From assembly GCA_023664305.1 (NCBI GenBank), contig JAMPFT010000005.1, positions 62,001 to 126,000 of the forward strand: a DNA stretch of 64,000 nt. Reading direction: 5' to 3'. The stretch is from a bacterium (GTDB taxonomy: Bacteria; Bacillota; Clostridia; Lachnospirales; Lachnospiraceae). The translations under genes and the position numbers were made by a program. Shown here one piece after another: positions 33,373 through 42,311 of this stretch (position 1 is the stretch's first letter; each line of letters begins with the position of its first letter). A model generated the notes under the pieces. That model searched no databases. It saw nothing but the letters and a program-made list of their open reading frames with translations, and was not told the origin of the DNA.

Positions 33373-33401
33373 TTGACACGATTTTAAAAGTAGGATAAGA
33401 T
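33373..33401 (+). promoter_or_regulatory. sigma-A promoter of the membrane-protein trio
   Basis: TTGACA (33373-33378), 17-bp spacer, TAAGAT (33396-33401). It stands 60 bp before the first start codon of the operon 33462-38893. Confidence 0.8.
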
Positions 33402-33461
33402 ACAAGCAGGGTCATGCCGCCCAGGCGTATGAGATTTGCGGGCGGACAGAGGGAAGCGATT

Positions 33462-35729
33462 ATGTTGATGCGGAATTTGCGGGAATTGAAGCTGTGGAAA
33501 AGGAGACCGGTTCAGATACTGGGCTTACTTTATGTTGGGCTCATTTTGTTCTGCATTATAAGGATTGCCATTCCCTGTAAGGTATATCAATATAGCGGTG
33601 AAAGAAGCTTTGCCGGGACGGCCGCGGGACAGTCGGATCTTTATACGGGCATTCAGCTTCCGCCGGGCGTCTATCGGGTTGAGCTTTCGTATTCCACGGA
33701 CAGCAATCTGCAGAGTGTATGCAGTGTGGCGGATGACACGGTGCTTTCAGGGGCGCTGCTGTCTAACGGGGAACCGCTGTACAGCGGTCTTGCTGCCACA
33801 AGCTTTGATATGTGGCTTTTTGAGGGAACGGACAGTCTCAGAGTACAGATCGCCTACGGCGGGCAGGAAAGTCTGACGACGGGAAATCTGACGGTTTATG
33901 AGACAAACGGTCTGTGGACGATGCTTTTGACGGTTCTGCTTATGTCGGGGATAGTGCTGGCGGCAGCCTTGGCCTTTTATGATTATGACAGGATGTTTTC
34001 GGTGGATCGCGGGAAAAAGCTGGCCTTTTTGTTTGTGACGGCAATCGGCTTGGCTGCCTCGACGCCCTATCTGTGCGGGTACAGCCTGGCCGGGGCGGAT
34101 TTGACTTATCACCTGCTGCGAATTGAGGGCGTGAAGGACGGGCTTTTGAACGGTTATTTTCCGGTAAGACTGGAGCCGGAGTGGCTGTACGGGCACGGGT
34201 ATGCCAACGGGATTTTTTACTGCAACGCTCTTTTGTACTTTCCTGCGGTGCTGCGGCTGTTGGGATTCACGGTGACGGCAAGCTATAATTTTTACTGTGT
34301 GGCTTTAAATCTTGCGGCCGCCTGGATCGCGTACCATTGCTTTTATAAAATACTTCGCAGCCGGACGACGGGAATCCTTTGCAGCGGTCTTTATGTGCTG
34401 TCTGTCCAGCGGATTTACAAACTGGTGATAATCGGCGCCACGGGGGAGGGAAGCGCGATGACCTTTCTGCCCCTGGTGCTTTACGGATTATACAGAGTGT
34501 TTACGGAGGATGCGGACAGCAGGGAGTACAGGACAGCCTGGCTGCCGCTGGCTGCAGGGGTTGCCGGTCTCGCGCAGACACATGTGCTTACCTGTGAGGT
34601 GACGGTGCTGGTGATTCTCTTGTTTTGTGCGGCCAATCTGCGGCGGCTGTTTCGGAAGAGAACGATGTTGGAGTTAGTCAAGGCCGCGGCTGCGGCGGTT
34701 GGGGCCAGTCTGTGGTTTTTGGTTCCTTTCGCGGACTATTATCTGACACAGAACGTCAGAATCAAACATGCATCGGCGAGAACCATTCAGGACAGGGGGC
34801 TCTACCCGGCACAGCTGGCGTTCCAATTCTGGAGGGACGGAAGTTCTGTTCCTCAGGGAAACAACGGTATGCAGCACTCTCATCCGATGGGAGTGGGAGT
34901 GGCGTTGGCTGTGGGTTTGGGGATTTTTCTGATTCTGTGGTTTTCCGGGAAATTTCACGGTGAAGGGGATAAGCATCTTCCTTTTATTAAAAAGACGGCG
35001 GTGATCGGGAGTATTCTGTTATTCATGAGTCTGAACATGTTTCCCTGGGACCGTATTCAGAGCCTGAACGCTGTCACGGCAGCCCTTGTGAGCAGCCTGC
35101 AGTTTACAAATCGCTTATTGGGCTGGGCAACCGTATGTCTGGTTCTGGTATTTGGTTATTGTCTCCGGTATTTCAGGGAACGCCGCGAAATTCTGTATCA
35201 GGGAGCTGTTCTGGTGGCGATAGTGGGTGTGGCAACATCCGGCATATATCTTCTCGATGATATCAACGAGGAGCAGGATCGCTTTTGGCTATATAATGAA
35301 GAAGCTATGGGGGTAGGCTACATTTCCGGGGCGGAGTATCTGATCGAGGGAACGGACAGTGAGAGCATCACCTACACAGGGCCGAAAGCGGGGGAGGATG
35401 TGGAGATTCTGTCGTATGAAAAGGGCGCGCTCCGGGCTCGGGTGAGATGCCGCAATCAGGGAGACGGTGAGAGCTTTGTGGAGGTTCCGTTGCTGCTGTA
35501 TAAGGGGTACCGCGCCTTGGATACGGACACGGGGGAGAAACTGAAGGTGACGGCAGGGAACAACAATGTGGTCAGAGTCCTGCTTCCCCCGGGCTATGCG
35601 GGAGAGGCGGATATCCGCTTTGTGTCCCCTTTCTATTGGCGGATTGGCGAGTGGATCAGCGTGTTTACGCTTTTGTTTTTGGCGGTGCGTTGGAGGAGAG
35701 ATCGGAGGGCGGAACATGTTCGGGACTAA
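33462..35729 (+). CDS. polytopic membrane protein, YfhO/PTPS-related family (first of three)
   Basis: A 755-residue protein. I start at ATG 33462 because GAGGGAAGCGATT stands before it; the frame is open from 33414. One helix (residues about 20-40) is followed by an extracytoplasmic beta-rich domain of about 110 residues, then about eleven helices, and a C-terminal soluble beta domain anchored by a last helix. The loop TYHLLRIEGVKDGLLNGYFPVRLEPEWLYGHGYANGIFYCNALLYFPAVLRLLGF is a hallmark of the 6-pyruvoyl-tetrahydropterin-synthase-related/YfhO membrane proteins, which have a GT-C-like layout and are tied to glycosylation of wall polymers. Exact activity is unknown. The next gene overlaps it by 14 bp. 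Confidence 0.8.
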   Translation: MLMRNLRELKLWKRRPVQILGLLYVGLILFCIIRIAIPCKVYQYSGERSFAGTAAGQSDLYTGIQLPPGVYRVELSYSTDSNLQSVCSVADDTVLSGALLSNGEPLYSGLAATSFDMWLFEGTDSLRVQIAYGGQESLTTGNLTVYETNGLWTMLLTVLLMSGIVLAAALAFYDYDRMFSVDRGKKLAFLFVTAIGLAASTPYLCGYSLAGADLTYHLLRIEGVKDGLLNGYFPVRLEPEWLYGHGYANGIFYCNALLYFPAVLRLLGFTVTASYNFYCVALNLAAAWIAYHCFYKILRSRTTGILCSGLYVLSVQRIYKLVIIGATGEGSAMTFLPLVLYGLYRVFTEDADSREYRTAWLPLAAGVAGLAQTHVLTCEVTVLVILLFCAANLRRLFRKRTMLELVKAAAAAVGASLWFLVPFADYYLTQNVRIKHASARTIQDRGLYPAQLAFQFWRDGSSVPQGNNGMQHSHPMGVGVALAVGLGIFLILWFSGKFHGEGDKHLPFIKKTAVIGSILLFMSLNMFPWDRIQSLNAVTAALVSSLQFTNRLLGWATVCLVLVFGYCLRYFRERREILYQGAVLVAIVGVATSGIYLLDDINEEQDRFWLYNEEAMGVGYISGAEYLIEGTDSESITYTGPKAGEDVEILSYEKGALRARVRCRNQGDGESFVEVPLLLYKGYRALDTDTGEKLKVTAGNNNVVRVLLPPGYAGEADIRFVSPFYWRIGEWISVFTLLFLAVRWRRDRRAEHVRD

Positions 35730-37692
35730 ACGCGGACGAATTGTGGTGTTGCTGGAGTTTTTGATGCTTGCCGTGCTCTTGATGGGATGTTTTCGGAAAG
35801 AAGAGACTGTGTACCGTTTTGACGGCGGGACGGCGGGAACGGTCCGGGAGACGGAGGGCGGTCTGGAGCTTACGGGCAGTCCGATGGAGTTGAAGCCGGG
35901 TGTGTATCAGATCCGGTTGGACGCCGCTCTGCAGGAAGGTCAGAGCATCTTTGCTCAGATTAAGTGCGAAAATGCGTATTTTAAAGCTTTGCGGAATAAC
36001 GGGGCCTATGTCCGGTCGGGGAGAGAGTCGCTTTCCTTACAGGTCTATGTGACGGACAGGATATCTGACGCCTATGTATACGGTCTGTTTTCTGGCGCAG
36101 ACGAGGAAAATCTGCTCCGGCTGGAGGTTGTCCGCACGGCAATGGGAAGTCGGATAGCACTTTTTACCGCGACGGTTTTCTTTACAGTTTTGGATTTTCT
36201 GGTGCTGTTCCGCAGGAGGATTCTGACGGGAAAGATCACGGGGAAGCGGCAGATTGCGTTTTGGGGATTGACTGCCGGTGTGCTGACGGCGTATTTTCCC
36301 TATCTGACGGATCATTTCAATCTGGGGGAGGAAAGTATTTTCCATTTAAGGCGTATTGACTACTTGCGGCAGGCTCTTTCTCAGGGAGGACTTTCCGAAG
36401 CCTGGCAGCTGGGGAACTGGCTTCGGGGAGAGGGCTATACTGCTACACTGTTTTACGGGGATCTTTTTCTGTATCTGCCTGCGGCGTTGATGCTTTTGGG
36501 GTTTTCGGTTATGACGGCCTATAAGCTGTTTTTGTTTGTAATGTTGATCTTGTCTGCGGGGATAGCCTGGCATTGCTTTTACGGCTGTGTGAAAGAGGAG
36601 TATGCTGCACTGTGCGGCAGTCTGCTGTATCTGTGGAATCCGTACTATCTCTATCTGATCTACAGCCGGGCGGCGGTGGGAGAGTATCTTGCCATGGCTT
36701 TTCTGCCTCTTTTGTGTTACGGTGTATATCTGCTGTATACCGGGGAGGTTTCTTCCGACGGGTATAAAAGGGCTAAGTGGTATTTGATTTTGGGGATGTC
36801 CGGTATCCTGCAGAGCCACCTGATCGCGGCGGGAATGGCAGCAGTATTCGTGGCTCTGACGTGTGCAGTGTTTTGGAGAAAGACGTTTCGGAAAGGCGCC
36901 GCCCAGCAGCTGGCGGAAGCATTGGGGATCACGCTGGCGGTCAATGCGGGCTTTTTATTGCCGCGTCTCAGGCTGGCCGCCGCAGGCATTTTCGATTCGG
37001 CGTATCTGACCGTGGGAGGAGATCCACGGGCGGGAATTGACTTTGGGTCACTTTTTCAGCTGTTGCCCCATTGGGGCGGAGCGCAGGCGGACATGTGGAG
37101 CGGCGAGCCTGTTCAGCCGGGCGTGGGAATACTGCTTTTACTGCTTTTGTACCTTCTGTGGAGATACAAAGGTCATAGAACGGAAAGTGCCTGCGGGATT
37201 TTGGCGGCGTATACCTGGCTGGCCGTCGTTCTTGCCATGGAATTTGCGGCATCGGACAGAATAACGGGTATTCCCGTTTTGGGACAGGCTGTAGGGCTGC
37301 TTCTGTTTTCTGCCCGTTTTCTGGCGCCCGCCGCCGTGCTCGGAGCCATGTTCGGCGCATTCTTTTTCCGGGAGGTTTTGCGGAGCGGAAGTATGCGGTT
37401 GAAATTTTTTGCAGGTGTCACGGCGCTGACCGCCGTGTTTGCGGCGATATATCTGGTCGATGATTATGCCTTTGAACTGGCTCCCTGTTACCTGTATAAT
37501 GTAGAAAATCTGGGAATTGCAGGGGAGTTAAGCACAGAAGCCCTGCTGCCCGGCAGGACTGTTTCCGGCCTTGGGAGCAGCGCCGCCGCAGGCAGCGCAA
37601 TTTCTGCCGTCAGTGTGGCGGTGATCGCGTGCAGAGGATGGTATTTGAATAGAAAGAGAGTGCGGGATGAGAGAACGGGTGAAGAGGAATAA
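35716..37692 (+). CDS. polytopic membrane protein, PTPS-related family (second of three)
   Basis: A 658-residue paralogue of the preceding protein. ATG 35716 overlaps the upstream stop by 14 bp and has GGAGGGCGGAAC before it. The N-terminus (LLEFLMLAVLLMGC) resembles a lipoprotein signal, with Cys at residue 22 or so; an extracytoplasmic beta domain and about eleven helices follow. The loop SIFHLRRIDYLRQALSQGGL...WLRGEGYTATLFYGDLFLYLPAALMLLGF aligns with the same loop of the first gene, and YLWNPYYLYLIYSRAAVGEYLAMAFLPL aligns with YVLSVQRIYKLVIIGATGEGSAMTFLPL. Unlike the first protein it has no long C-terminal beta domain. Function unknown, probably related to glycan transfer. Confidence 0.78.
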   Translation: MFGTKRGRIVVLLEFLMLAVLLMGCFRKEETVYRFDGGTAGTVRETEGGLELTGSPMELKPGVYQIRLDAALQEGQSIFAQIKCENAYFKALRNNGAYVRSGRESLSLQVYVTDRISDAYVYGLFSGADEENLLRLEVVRTAMGSRIALFTATVFFTVLDFLVLFRRRILTGKITGKRQIAFWGLTAGVLTAYFPYLTDHFNLGEESIFHLRRIDYLRQALSQGGLSEAWQLGNWLRGEGYTATLFYGDLFLYLPAALMLLGFSVMTAYKLFLFVMLILSAGIAWHCFYGCVKEEYAALCGSLLYLWNPYYLYLIYSRAAVGEYLAMAFLPLLCYGVYLLYTGEVSSDGYKRAKWYLILGMSGILQSHLIAAGMAAVFVALTCAVFWRKTFRKGAAQQLAEALGITLAVNAGFLLPRLRLAAAGIFDSAYLTVGGDPRAGIDFGSLFQLLPHWGGAQADMWSGEPVQPGVGILLLLLLYLLWRYKGHRTESACGILAAYTWLAVVLAMEFAASDRITGIPVLGQAVGLLLFSARFLAPAAVLGAMFGAFFFREVLRSGSMRLKFFAGVTALTAVFAAIYLVDDYAFELAPCYLYNVENLGIAGELSTEALLPGRTVSGLGSSAAAGSAISAVSVAVIACRGWYLNRKRVRDERTGEEE

Positions 37693-37693
37693 G

Positions 37694-38893
37694 ATGGATT
37701 CGGGCCGCATTATTTGTGTGCTGACCGCGGCTGTGACGTTGTTCCCCGTAAGCTGCGGTTATATTATGAGCGGCGGTATTGCGGCGGAGTGGGTTGCCAG
37801 GATACAGGAGCTGGCGCAGGGGATGCAAAACGGCAGTCTCTGCTTTTTCCCCGGAGCGGAGCCTCTGTTGGCTGTGGGAATCACTGAAAATGCGGCAGAC
37901 TCTAACCTATGGTTTCTTCTGCCGGGGATCTTGTATGCGGTTACGGATAATATGCTGCTTTCCTATAGGATTTTTATGCTGCTTCTGCAGGCGGCGACCC
38001 TGATGTCCGCAGTTTTGTGCTTTCGCAGGATATTTGCGCAGGAGGCACCCGCAGGAATCTGTGTCGGCGTTGTACTGTATCTGACAAACCCCTACAGAAT
38101 ATATATCTGCTACGATCGTGCGGATCTTTCCCAGGCGGCAGCCTGGATGCTTCTTCCCCTGTATGTTTGGGCGGTTTTTGGACTTTTGACTTCGGAGAAG
38201 AAACGATTTCGGGATTTGACTGTTGCTGCTCTGGCTTTGGCCGGAATCGGCTACGCTGACACGGTTTTCTTCCTGATTTTGGCGGGATGTACTCTGGCGG
38301 CAGGAGCCTTTCGAAGGAAAATGCTTCTCTGGGCCGGGGTCGCTGCGGGAAGTGTAATCTTTTTACCCGGTTTCTGTCGGCTGACGCAATTCCTTTTTGA
38401 AGGAGAAGTATACTTCCTTGGCGTGACGGCGCAGCCCCTCATGCAAAAGGGTTACCGTCTGGGGCAGTATTTTAGCTGTTTTGCGTTTCGAGGTCAAAAG
38501 CCGGGTCTGGGTCTGGGGATGCTGATCTGTCTTATGGCTGTTTGCTGGCTTGGAATTGTACAGAGGGAAAAGGCGTTTCAAAAACCGTCAGGAGGTTTTG
38601 CGGCGTTTGCAGCGTTTTTGGTTCTTTTGTCTCATGCCTGGTTCCCTTGGGATCTGTTAAACCGTTTGGGCGTATGGGCAATCGGTCTGGCGCATCTGAT
38701 CAATACTCCCGAGGTGTTTTTTGGCATGAGCTTTGCCGCTTTCAGCGTCCCGGCGGCATCATGTGTACAGCGTCTGGCCGGACGGGAAGAAAGGGCGGCG
38801 CAGTTTTTGCCGGCAGCGGTGATTCTGGCTTGTGTAGGGATTTGTATTTATCAGTGCAATATGTTGACCCTTACAGGACAGCCCCTGTATTGA
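37694..38893 (+). CDS. polytopic membrane protein, PTPS-related family, shortened (third of three)
   Basis: A 399-residue protein from ATG 37694, 1 bp after the previous stop, with AAGAGGAATAAG before it; ATG 37667 in the same frame is possible and would overlap the upstream gene. It keeps the membrane core (YLTNPYRIYICYDRADLSQAAAWMLLPLYVWAVFGLL aligns with the equivalent loops of the two genes before) but lacks both the N-terminal beta domain and the HxxRI loop motif. It may be a degenerate or accessory paralogue working with the other two. Signal-like start LTAAVTLFPVSCG. No terminator is obvious after it. Confidence 0.7.
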   Translation: MDSGRIICVLTAAVTLFPVSCGYIMSGGIAAEWVARIQELAQGMQNGSLCFFPGAEPLLAVGITENAADSNLWFLLPGILYAVTDNMLLSYRIFMLLLQAATLMSAVLCFRRIFAQEAPAGICVGVVLYLTNPYRIYICYDRADLSQAAAWMLLPLYVWAVFGLLTSEKKRFRDLTVAALALAGIGYADTVFFLILAGCTLAAGAFRRKMLLWAGVAAGSVIFLPGFCRLTQFLFEGEVYFLGVTAQPLMQKGYRLGQYFSCFAFRGQKPGLGLGMLICLMAVCWLGIVQREKAFQKPSGGFAAFAAFLVLLSHAWFPWDLLNRLGVWAIGLAHLINTPEVFFGMSFAAFSVPAASCVQRLAGREERAAQFLPAAVILACVGICIYQCNMLTLTGQPLY

Positions 38894-38998
38894 GCCGTCT
38901 AAGTCTTTGCGCCGGCGGCGAAGCATGTTCGGAAGGCAAAAATTTAGTGTCACAGCCGACGCAAAAGTGAATATGATAGTGTAAGAGGTGTAGACTGC

Positions 38999-39775
38999 AT
39001 GAAAGAAATTGCGATAATAGGCATTCCCTTTTTGGGGACGGCGCTGGGCTCCGCCATGGTCTTCTTCATGCGCAGGAAAATGCGGCCCGGATTGGAGAAG
39101 CTGCTTTTGGGATTTGCCTCCGGCGTTATGATCGCGGCGTCAATATGGTCGCTTTTAATACCGGCCATCGAGCTTTCGGAAGAACAGGGGAAAGCCGCCT
39201 GGCTCCCTGCCTCAGCTGGATTTCTGCTGGGCATGGGGTTTCTTCTTCTGCTCGACAGTTTTGTGCCGCATATTCATATAGACAGCGAAAAGCCGGAGGG
39301 CGTAAAGAGCGGCCTGAAAAAGACTTCCATGCTTGTGCTGGCGGTGACGCTGCATAATCTGCCGGAGGGAATGGCGGTAGGCGTGACCTTTGCGGGAGCC
39401 ATGCTGGGGAATACGGGGATTACCGTGGCGGGAGCATTGACGCTTTCCGTGGGTATCGCCATCCAGAATTTCCCGGAGGGAGCGATTATTTCCATGCCCC
39501 TGTGCGGCGCGGGGGCAACGAAGCGCAAGGCGTTTCTTTACGGCCTGCTCTCGGGAGCGGTCGAGCCGGTCGGGTCGATTCTTACGATCCTGTTGGCGTC
39601 CCGGGTAGTACCTGTGCTGCCCTATCTGCTGGCTTTCGCCGCGGGCGCCATGATCTATGTGGTGGTGGAGGAGCTGATTCCCGAATCACAGTCGGGGGAG
39701 CATACCAATATCGGCACCGTCGGAGTGGCGGCGGGCTTTGTGCTGATGATGATTCTGGATGTGGCGTTGGGATAA
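38999..39775 (+). CDS. ZIP family metal transporter
   Basis: A 258-residue protein with about eight helices that brings Zn2+ or related divalent metals into the cytosol. The binuclear metal-site motifs are clear: HNLPEGMAVGVTFAGA (helix 4) and IQNFPEGAIISMPL (helix 5), and EELIPES near the end. A short cytosolic loop (HIHIDSEKPEGVKSG) carries two His that could bind metal, as in many ZIPs. It lies a few kb downstream of the metal-efflux pair at 30899-33139, but no SmtB-type operator is visible here. AAGAGGTG precedes the ATG at a slightly long distance. Confidence 0.93.
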   Translation: MKEIAIIGIPFLGTALGSAMVFFMRRKMRPGLEKLLLGFASGVMIAASIWSLLIPAIELSEEQGKAAWLPASAGFLLGMGFLLLLDSFVPHIHIDSEKPEGVKSGLKKTSMLVLAVTLHNLPEGMAVGVTFAGAMLGNTGITVAGALTLSVGIAIQNFPEGAIISMPLCGAGATKRKAFLYGLLSGAVEPVGSILTILLASRVVPVLPYLLAFAAGAMIYVVVEELIPESQSGEHTNIGTVGVAAGFVLMMILDVALG

Positions 39776-39857
39776 TAATGCGGGAAGAGATTTGAAAGAC
39801 ATTCCGCTGCAGGATGAAATACCGTGAAACGGTAAAGTACGAAGGGGAGGTAACTGC

Positions 39858-40583
39858 ATGAGATTGATTATTGTACGGCACGGGGATCCGGATTACGCTG
39901 TGGATTCCCTGACAGAAAAGGGCTGGCGGGAGGCCGGACTTTTGGCGGAGCGGCTTGCCGGGCTGGAAGTGAAGGAGTTTTATGTATCTCCGCTGGGCCG
40001 CGCCAGGGATACAGCGTCTTTGACGTTAAAAAAAGTCGGACGCAGCGCGGTGGAATGCGACTGGCTGCGGGAATTTCCCTCCCAGATCAACCGGCCGGAT
40101 GCTCCCGACCGCAAAAGTATCGCCTGGGACTGGCTGCCGGAGGACTGGACTGCGGACGCAAGATATTTTGACCGAAAAGAATGGTGCGAGACTCCGATTA
40201 TGAAAGAGGGCGGCGCGGACCGGATGTACCGCTATGTGACGGAGAGCTTTGACGCTCTTTTGGCAGAGCACGGTTATGTCCGCGAGGGCGAACTTTATCG
40301 CGCCGAGAAGGCCAACCGTGACACGTTGGTGTTTTTCTGTCACTTCGGGGTGGAATGCGTGCTGCTGGCACATTTGATGAATGTCTCCCCGATGACGCTC
40401 TGGCACGGCACCTGCGCGGCGCCCACGGCGGTGACTGTCGTTTATACCGAGGAGCGCAGAAAGGGCAAGGCTTCCTTTCGGGTGAACAGCTTCGGAGATC
40501 TCTCCCATCTGTACGTCGCAGGGGAAGAACCGGCCTTTGCGGCCCGGTTCTGCGAAACCTTTGACGGAGACGAGAGACATTAA
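39858..40583 (+). CDS. histidine phosphatase superfamily protein
   Basis: A 241-residue phosphoglycerate-mutase-like phosphatase. The phosphate-binding histidine sits in LIIVRHGDPDY near the N-terminus, the arginine in SPLGRARDTA, and the second histidine in VFFCHFGVECVLLAHLM. These are the RHG, R and H residues that define the family. Substrate cannot be predicted; relatives dephosphorylate sugar phosphates, phosphoserine or nucleotide derivatives. GGGGAGGTAACTGC is a good ribosome binding site. Its 3' end overlaps the convergent membrane-protein gene by 4 bp. Confidence 0.9.
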   Translation: MRLIIVRHGDPDYAVDSLTEKGWREAGLLAERLAGLEVKEFYVSPLGRARDTASLTLKKVGRSAVECDWLREFPSQINRPDAPDRKSIAWDWLPEDWTADARYFDRKEWCETPIMKEGGADRMYRYVTESFDALLAEHGYVREGELYRAEKANRDTLVFFCHFGVECVLLAHLMNVSPMTLWHGTCAAPTAVTVVYTEERRKGKASFRVNSFGDLSHLYVAGEEPAFAARFCETFDGDERH

Positions 40584-41131
40584 TCCGACGCGGCGCTTTT
40601 TCGGAGCAGAAGTGTGAAAACTGTCCGGATGAGAGGCTGGATGAAAAACAGCTGGCTGAAGAACGCGAAGGGCAGATTCAGGCATACCAGCTTCACCCAG
40701 TTGGCAAGAAGCGTCAGGATGTGAAAGCCCGCGTAGTAAGGATAGTACATCCAGGCGGCCAGAAAACTCATGGCGGGACACATGATACCTACGGTGGCAC
40801 AGATTACGGCAGTTTCAAAAAACACCGGGTGAACCTCGTCCGGCTTGAAGTTTGCGAGGGCAAGCCGGAAAGAGGCGGGCTGTCCCAGGATAATTTCCAG
40901 ACAGTAGGCGCATGCAAACTCGATCAGCACGATAGTCCAAACGGGCAGCATGTGTCCGAACATCATAACGCCGCCCTGCGCGTTGATGGCCGCCAGGACG
41001 CTTGCTTCGCCTGTAAGCGCCAGAAAGGCGCTTCCGTTGACTACATAAAGACTGTAGAAAACGTAGGCATGAACGGTGACAAGAACGGTGAGGAAGGCGA
41101 AAACCATCCTCTGAAACTGATTTTTCGGCAT
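40580..41131 (-). CDS. four-helix membrane protein, DUF2798-like
   Basis: The only gene on the minus strand. From its start at 41131 (MPKNQFQRMVFAF..., with AAGGAG upstream on that strand; a longer frame to 41242 is less likely) it encodes 183 residues with four hydrophobic segments. The FQRMVFAFLTVLVTVHAYVFYSLYV opening and the ICPAMSFLAAW-type segment resemble DUF2798-type small membrane proteins of Firmicutes that are of unknown function. A clear promoter on the minus strand is not seen. It is convergent with the histidine phosphatase gene. Confidence 0.75.
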   Translation of the reverse strand: MPKNQFQRMVFAFLTVLVTVHAYVFYSLYVVNGSAFLALTGEASVLAAINAQGGVMMFGHMLPVWTIVLIEFACAYCLEIILGQPASFRLALANFKPDEVHPVFFETAVICATVGIMCPAMSFLAAWMYYPYYAGFHILTLLANWVKLVCLNLPFAFFSQLFFIQPLIRTVFTLLLRKSAASD

Positions 41132-41425
41132 ATTATTTCTCCTTTTCCACAGATACTCCGGGAGACTCTTAAGTTGGAGGTTTCCCGGAAAATGAGCGCA
41201 AAAAAACACAGGCCCGCGCCGTCGGGCGTAAATTTCTGACATGGGTTCCGTAATCAGATTTACGCGCGGAGCGCTACTTGTGTCGTTTCTGCAGCCTATT
41301 CAATTTCCTTTGATAATTTATCACATCAAAATTTTTTTTTCAAATATTTTTTCCGAAAAATTTCCCGTAAAATATTCCGAAAAGAAGCGTCCGCCATAAA
41401 GCGGGAAAATAATCCCTGTCATAAA
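41132..41425. other. intergenic region with AT-rich tract
   Basis: Divergent region between the minus-strand membrane gene and the SDR gene. 41330-41375 is a poly-T/A-rich tract that could act as an UP element for the promoter at 41426. GCGC-GGA-GCGC (41264-41274) is a small hairpin. No gene is likely. Confidence 0.4.
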
Positions 41426-41454
41426 TTGACTTGTCCGGAAGATTCTCTTATAAT
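41426..41454 (+). promoter_or_regulatory. near-consensus sigma-A promoter
   Basis: TTGACT (41426-41431), 17-bp spacer, TATAAT (41449-41454), with an AT-rich tract upstream. The start would fall at about 41461, giving a 70-nt leader to the SDR gene. Confidence 0.88.
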
Positions 41455-41531
41455 GGAGAGGTAGGAAAAAAGTGTCCGCCGTCAGGCGGCGTTGCAGAGC
41501 AGCGGGAGCGCTGCGGAAGATGGAGGAGAAC

Positions 41532-42278
41532 ATGGAATTAAAGGACAGGGTTGCGATCGTAACCGGCGGAAGCCGCGGAATCGGGTTTGCCACTGTGGAG
41601 GCTTTTGTGAAGGAGGGCGCGGCAGTGGTGCTGTGCGCAAGCCGTCAGGAAACGGCGGACAAGGCCGTTGCGCAGCTGAAGGAAAAGTATCCCGAGGCGA
41701 AGGTGGAAGGGATCTGGCCCGACTTGAGCAGTTTTGAGGCCGTACAGGCGGCATTTGACGAAGTGACGGAAAAGTACGGCAGAATAGATATTCTCGTGAA
41801 CAACGCGGGAATTTCGGAAAATACGCCTTTTTCGAACTATACGGAGGCGACCTTTGAAAAGGTGATGGATTTGAATGTGAAGGGAATGTTTAACTGTTCC
41901 AAAGCGGCAGCCACGGCGATGGAAAAGCAGGGCGGAGGCGTGATCTTAAATACCTCTTCCATGGTCAGCATTTCCGGACAGCCCAGCGGCGTGGCTTATC
42001 CCACCTCCAAATTTGCGGTAAACGGATTTACGCTTTCCCTGGCGAGAGAACTGGGACCGAAGGGAATCCGTGTAAACGCGGTGGCTCCCGGGATTACGGA
42101 GACCGATATGATGAAGGCCGTCCCCAGGGAGGTCATCGAGCCGATGATCGCGCGGATTCCGCTGCGCCGTCTGGGACTGCCGGAGGATATCGCCAATGCC
42201 TTTGTATTTTTGGCTTCCGACAAGGCGTCCTATATCAGCGGCGTAGTGCTGAGCGTGGACGGACTGATGAGAAGCTAA
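41532..42278 (+). CDS. short-chain dehydrogenase/reductase (FabG-like)
   Basis: A 248-residue classical SDR. ATG 41532 is chosen since GGAGGAGAAC precedes it and MELKDRVAIVTGGSRGIG is the normal N-terminus. The cofactor motif TGGSRGIGFA, NNAGISENTPF, the catalytic Ser in NTSSMVSI and YPTSK (Tyr-x3-Lys) are complete, and the C-terminus IANAFVFLASDKASYISGVVLSVDG is typical. The Arg after the Gly motif and the CASRQ pair after beta-2 suggest NADP(H). FabG function in fatty-acid synthesis is possible but no fab genes are near; a sugar or hydroxysteroid substrate is equally open. It shares a promoter with the GH20 gene 33 bp downstream. Confidence 0.92.
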   Translation: MELKDRVAIVTGGSRGIGFATVEAFVKEGAAVVLCASRQETADKAVAQLKEKYPEAKVEGIWPDLSSFEAVQAAFDEVTEKYGRIDILVNNAGISENTPFSNYTEATFEKVMDLNVKGMFNCSKAAATAMEKQGGGVILNTSSMVSISGQPSGVAYPTSKFAVNGFTLSLARELGPKGIRVNAVAPGITETDMMKAVPREVIEPMIARIPLRRLGLPEDIANAFVFLASDKASYISGVVLSVDGLMRS

Positions 42279-42311
42279 AATTGCAGGCTGCGGAAAGGTG
42301 CGGTTATTAAA

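Noticed and set aside
40721-41239. 172-codon open frame on the plus strand
   Set aside because: It is antisense to the four-helix membrane protein, has low-complexity composition and no ribosome binding site.
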